Positions 62,736 to 64,000 of a stretch of 64,000 bases of DNA are shown in pieces. The position numbers and the translations under genes are program-made. Location: NCBI GenBank assembly GCA_938009275.1, contig CALLHY010000011.1, positions 1 to 64,000 on the forward strand. The letters run 5' to 3'. Position 1 is the stretch's first letter; each line of letters starts with the position of its first letter. Source of the stretch: an uncultured bacterium (GTDB taxonomy: Bacteria; Cloacimonadota; Cloacimonadia; Cloacimonadales; Cloacimonadaceae). A model generated the notes under the pieces. It saw only the letters and a list, made by a program, of their open reading frames with translations. It did no database searches and had not been told where the DNA came from.

Positions 62736-63460
62736 TACAAATAAGTAACCTGCAGTATGGGCTTGGTGGCAAAAGCATACTGGAAAACATAAATCTGGAG
62801 ATTCCAGATGGCGAATTTGTTGCCATCATTGGGCCAAATGGTGCAGGTAAATCTACACTGATAAAGCTGCTGCTGGGTATCTGGGAAATGCAGCAAGGAA
62901 GCATACAAACCGACGGAATTAACCAGCAGGAATGGTTGAAGACCAATATCTTTGGCTATCTTCCCCAGCACGAGGAGTTCGACAGGAGCTTCCCGGCTAC
63001 TGCTTTGGATATTGCCCTCATGGGTTTAGCAGGCAAACTCCCGCTTGCCACCAGATTTAAACCCCTACATAAGCAAGCCGCATTGACTGCTTTGGAACAA
63101 ACAGGTGTGGCAGATTTGGCAAAAAGGCTGATTGGCAATCTCTCCGGTGGTGAGTTTCAGCGAGTGTTATTAGCGCGAGCCATTGTTGGCGGAAGTCGCT
63201 ATATAATTCTGGACGAACCAGAAGCCAGTCTGGACAGGCCGTCTGTAGAGAGCTTCTTTGCCCTGTTAAAAAGCCTTAATGAGGCTGGACATACCATTAT
63301 AACCATCTCGCACGACTTAAACGTTTTATCCCGCTATTGCAGCTTTCTGGTGTGTTTGAACCGCACTCTTCATTGTCACAACCACACCGAATTGGTTAGT
63401 GCTGAGATAATTCACAACACCTTTGGCGACAGTGTGCGCATCATCGAAAAGGACTATTAA
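62732..63460 (+). CDS. Metal ABC transporter ATP-binding protein (ZnuC type)
   Basis: 242 residues from the ATG at 62732, which overlaps the TGA of the lipoprotein gene (a longer reading from 62699 is not likely). Walker A GPNGAGKST, Q-loop YLPQHEEF, signature LSGGEFQR, Walker B YIILDEPEASLD and H-loop TISHDLNVL are complete. Powers the metal importer; followed four bases later by the permease. Confidence 0.93.
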   Translation: MIQISNLQYGLGGKSILENINLEIPDGEFVAIIGPNGAGKSTLIKLLLGIWEMQQGSIQTDGINQQEWLKTNIFGYLPQHEEFDRSFPATALDIALMGLAGKLPLATRFKPLHKQAALTALEQTGVADLAKRLIGNLSGGEFQRVLLARAIVGGSRYIILDEPEASLDRPSVESFFALLKSLNEAGHTIITISHDLNVLSRYCSFLVCLNRTLHCHNHTELVSAEIIHNTFGDSVRIIEKDY

Positions 63461-63464
63461 CACC

Positions 63465-64000
63465 ATGTTTGAATACAGCTTTATGTTAAATGCCCTTTTT
63501 GGTGCCTTGTTATCGGGACTAAGCCTGGCAATCTTCGCCCCATACGTAACTCTCCGCCGCATATCTTATATGGGTGAAGCTCTATCTCATATTGCCTTTG
63601 CGGGTATTGCTATAGCTATCCTTCTGGGTTTAAATCTCACCTTCACCACCTTGGTGTTTGTTGTACTGATAAGCCTCGTGATAGGTTGGCTTTCCCGCAA
63701 ACGCAAGCTTCATGAGGCAAACACCATCAGCATATTCCTATCCGTTAGTATGGCTTTGGGCATAATTCTTATCTCAATATCCAAAAACTATAGCTTCGAT
63801 CTGGCAAGCTACTTGTTTGGCAATGTGCTGCTTATCACTGGAGTGGAGATTCAAAGCCTGTTGATTCTTAATGTCCTGAATCTTGCGTTTGTGCTTGTGT
63901 TTTACAAAGAGCTATTTTACCTTACTTACAATGAGGAAATGGCACGCGTATTCCGCATTCGCATTGCCCCGGTCAGCCACCTGTTCCTTGTGCTTTTGGC
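63465..64000 (+). CDS. Metal ABC transporter permease (ZnuB type), cut at window end
   Basis: The first 178 residues of an integral membrane protein beginning MFEYSFMLNALFGALLSGLS. The motif RRISYMGEALSHIAFAGIA is the hallmark of ABC-3 metal permeases, and several spans follow (ILLGLNLTFTTLVFVVLIS, ISIFLSVSMALGIILIS). The reading frame runs off the window, so the length and the C-terminus are not known. Confidence 0.92.
   Translation, partial: MFEYSFMLNALFGALLSGLSLAIFAPYVTLRRISYMGEALSHIAFAGIAIAILLGLNLTFTTLVFVVLISLVIGWLSRKRKLHEANTISIFLSVSMALGIILISISKNYSFDLASYLFGNVLLITGVEIQSLLILNVLNLAFVLVFYKELFYLTYNEEMARVFRIRIAPVSHLFLVLL

Overview
The window is a 64 kb piece of bacterial chromosome, densely coding and without rRNA, tRNA, CRISPR or intact insertion sequences that I can recognise. 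The best guess for the source is an anaerobic, amino-acid or propionate metabolising member of the FCB group, most like Candidatus Cloacimonadota. This is an inference from gene content: large secreted proteins with beta-helix, choice-of-anchor J and carboxypeptidase-regulatory domains, C-terminal sorting-like domains (YPNPF ... YNVKGQLV ... SGIYY), a biotin-dependent carboxyltransferase of the methylmalonyl-CoA/oxaloacetate type, a PduO-type cobalamin adenosyltransferase, acetate kinase and a Gld-like ABC cluster. No marker gene that would fix the taxonomy is present.

Layout. 1-9175 (minus strand): a PhzF-family protein, a 1777-residue beta-helix surface protein made of four modules of about 420 residues, and a secreted endonuclease I with a sorting domain. 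9451-10521: a HisC-like aminotransferase. 11103-16310 (plus): a giant repeat-containing surface protein ending at a clear terminator. 16753-20016 (minus): a probable operon read as M20 peptidase, dapB, dapF, RodZ-like HTH membrane protein. 20213-23455 (plus): HisRS-like protein, RidA, cobalamin adenosyltransferase, phosphoglycerate mutase and a 56-residue ferredoxin. 23553-26144: another beta-helix surface protein. 26486-37356: acetate kinase followed by a tight series of mostly envelope genes (AMIN/TPR-like membrane protein, outer-membrane barrel, two small membrane proteins, ComEC, a MutS-like ATPase, a split ThrE-type exporter, an HD phosphohydrolase). 37887-40118 (minus): a lipoprotein with a YfaP-like C-terminus. 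40317-46155 (plus): a small lipoprotein with its own terminator, then a carboxyltransferase group (MmdA-type subunit, small MmdE-like subunit, 5S-biotin carrier fusion) and pyrR-pyrF, closed by a terminator. 46784-53714: membrane fusion protein, ABC ATPase, ABC-2 permease, GldG-like protein, DUF4340 protein, acetyltransferase and phosphofructokinase. 53715-54950 is a 1.2 kb non-coding region with a 319-bp tandem duplication. 54951-60181: secreted AsnB-like protein, MCE protein and a 1005-residue peptidase-propeller-barrel protein. 60208-61689: leucyl aminopeptidase. 61830 to the end: a zinc/manganese ABC importer, cut off by the window edge in the permease gene.

The metabolic genes fit a peptide and amino-acid fermenter: peptidases, a B12-dependent propionate route (adenosyltransferase plus biotin carboxyltransferase), acetate kinase for substrate-level ATP, and glycolytic PFK and GpmA. 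The least explained DNA is intergenic. There is a family of 69-bp near-perfect hairpins (three copies), a second hairpin family sharing its end with the first, and the 319-bp tandem duplication that carries transposon-end-like 19-bp inverted motifs. The HisRS-like gene is the most unusual protein found, because two of its expected catalytic arginine positions are changed.
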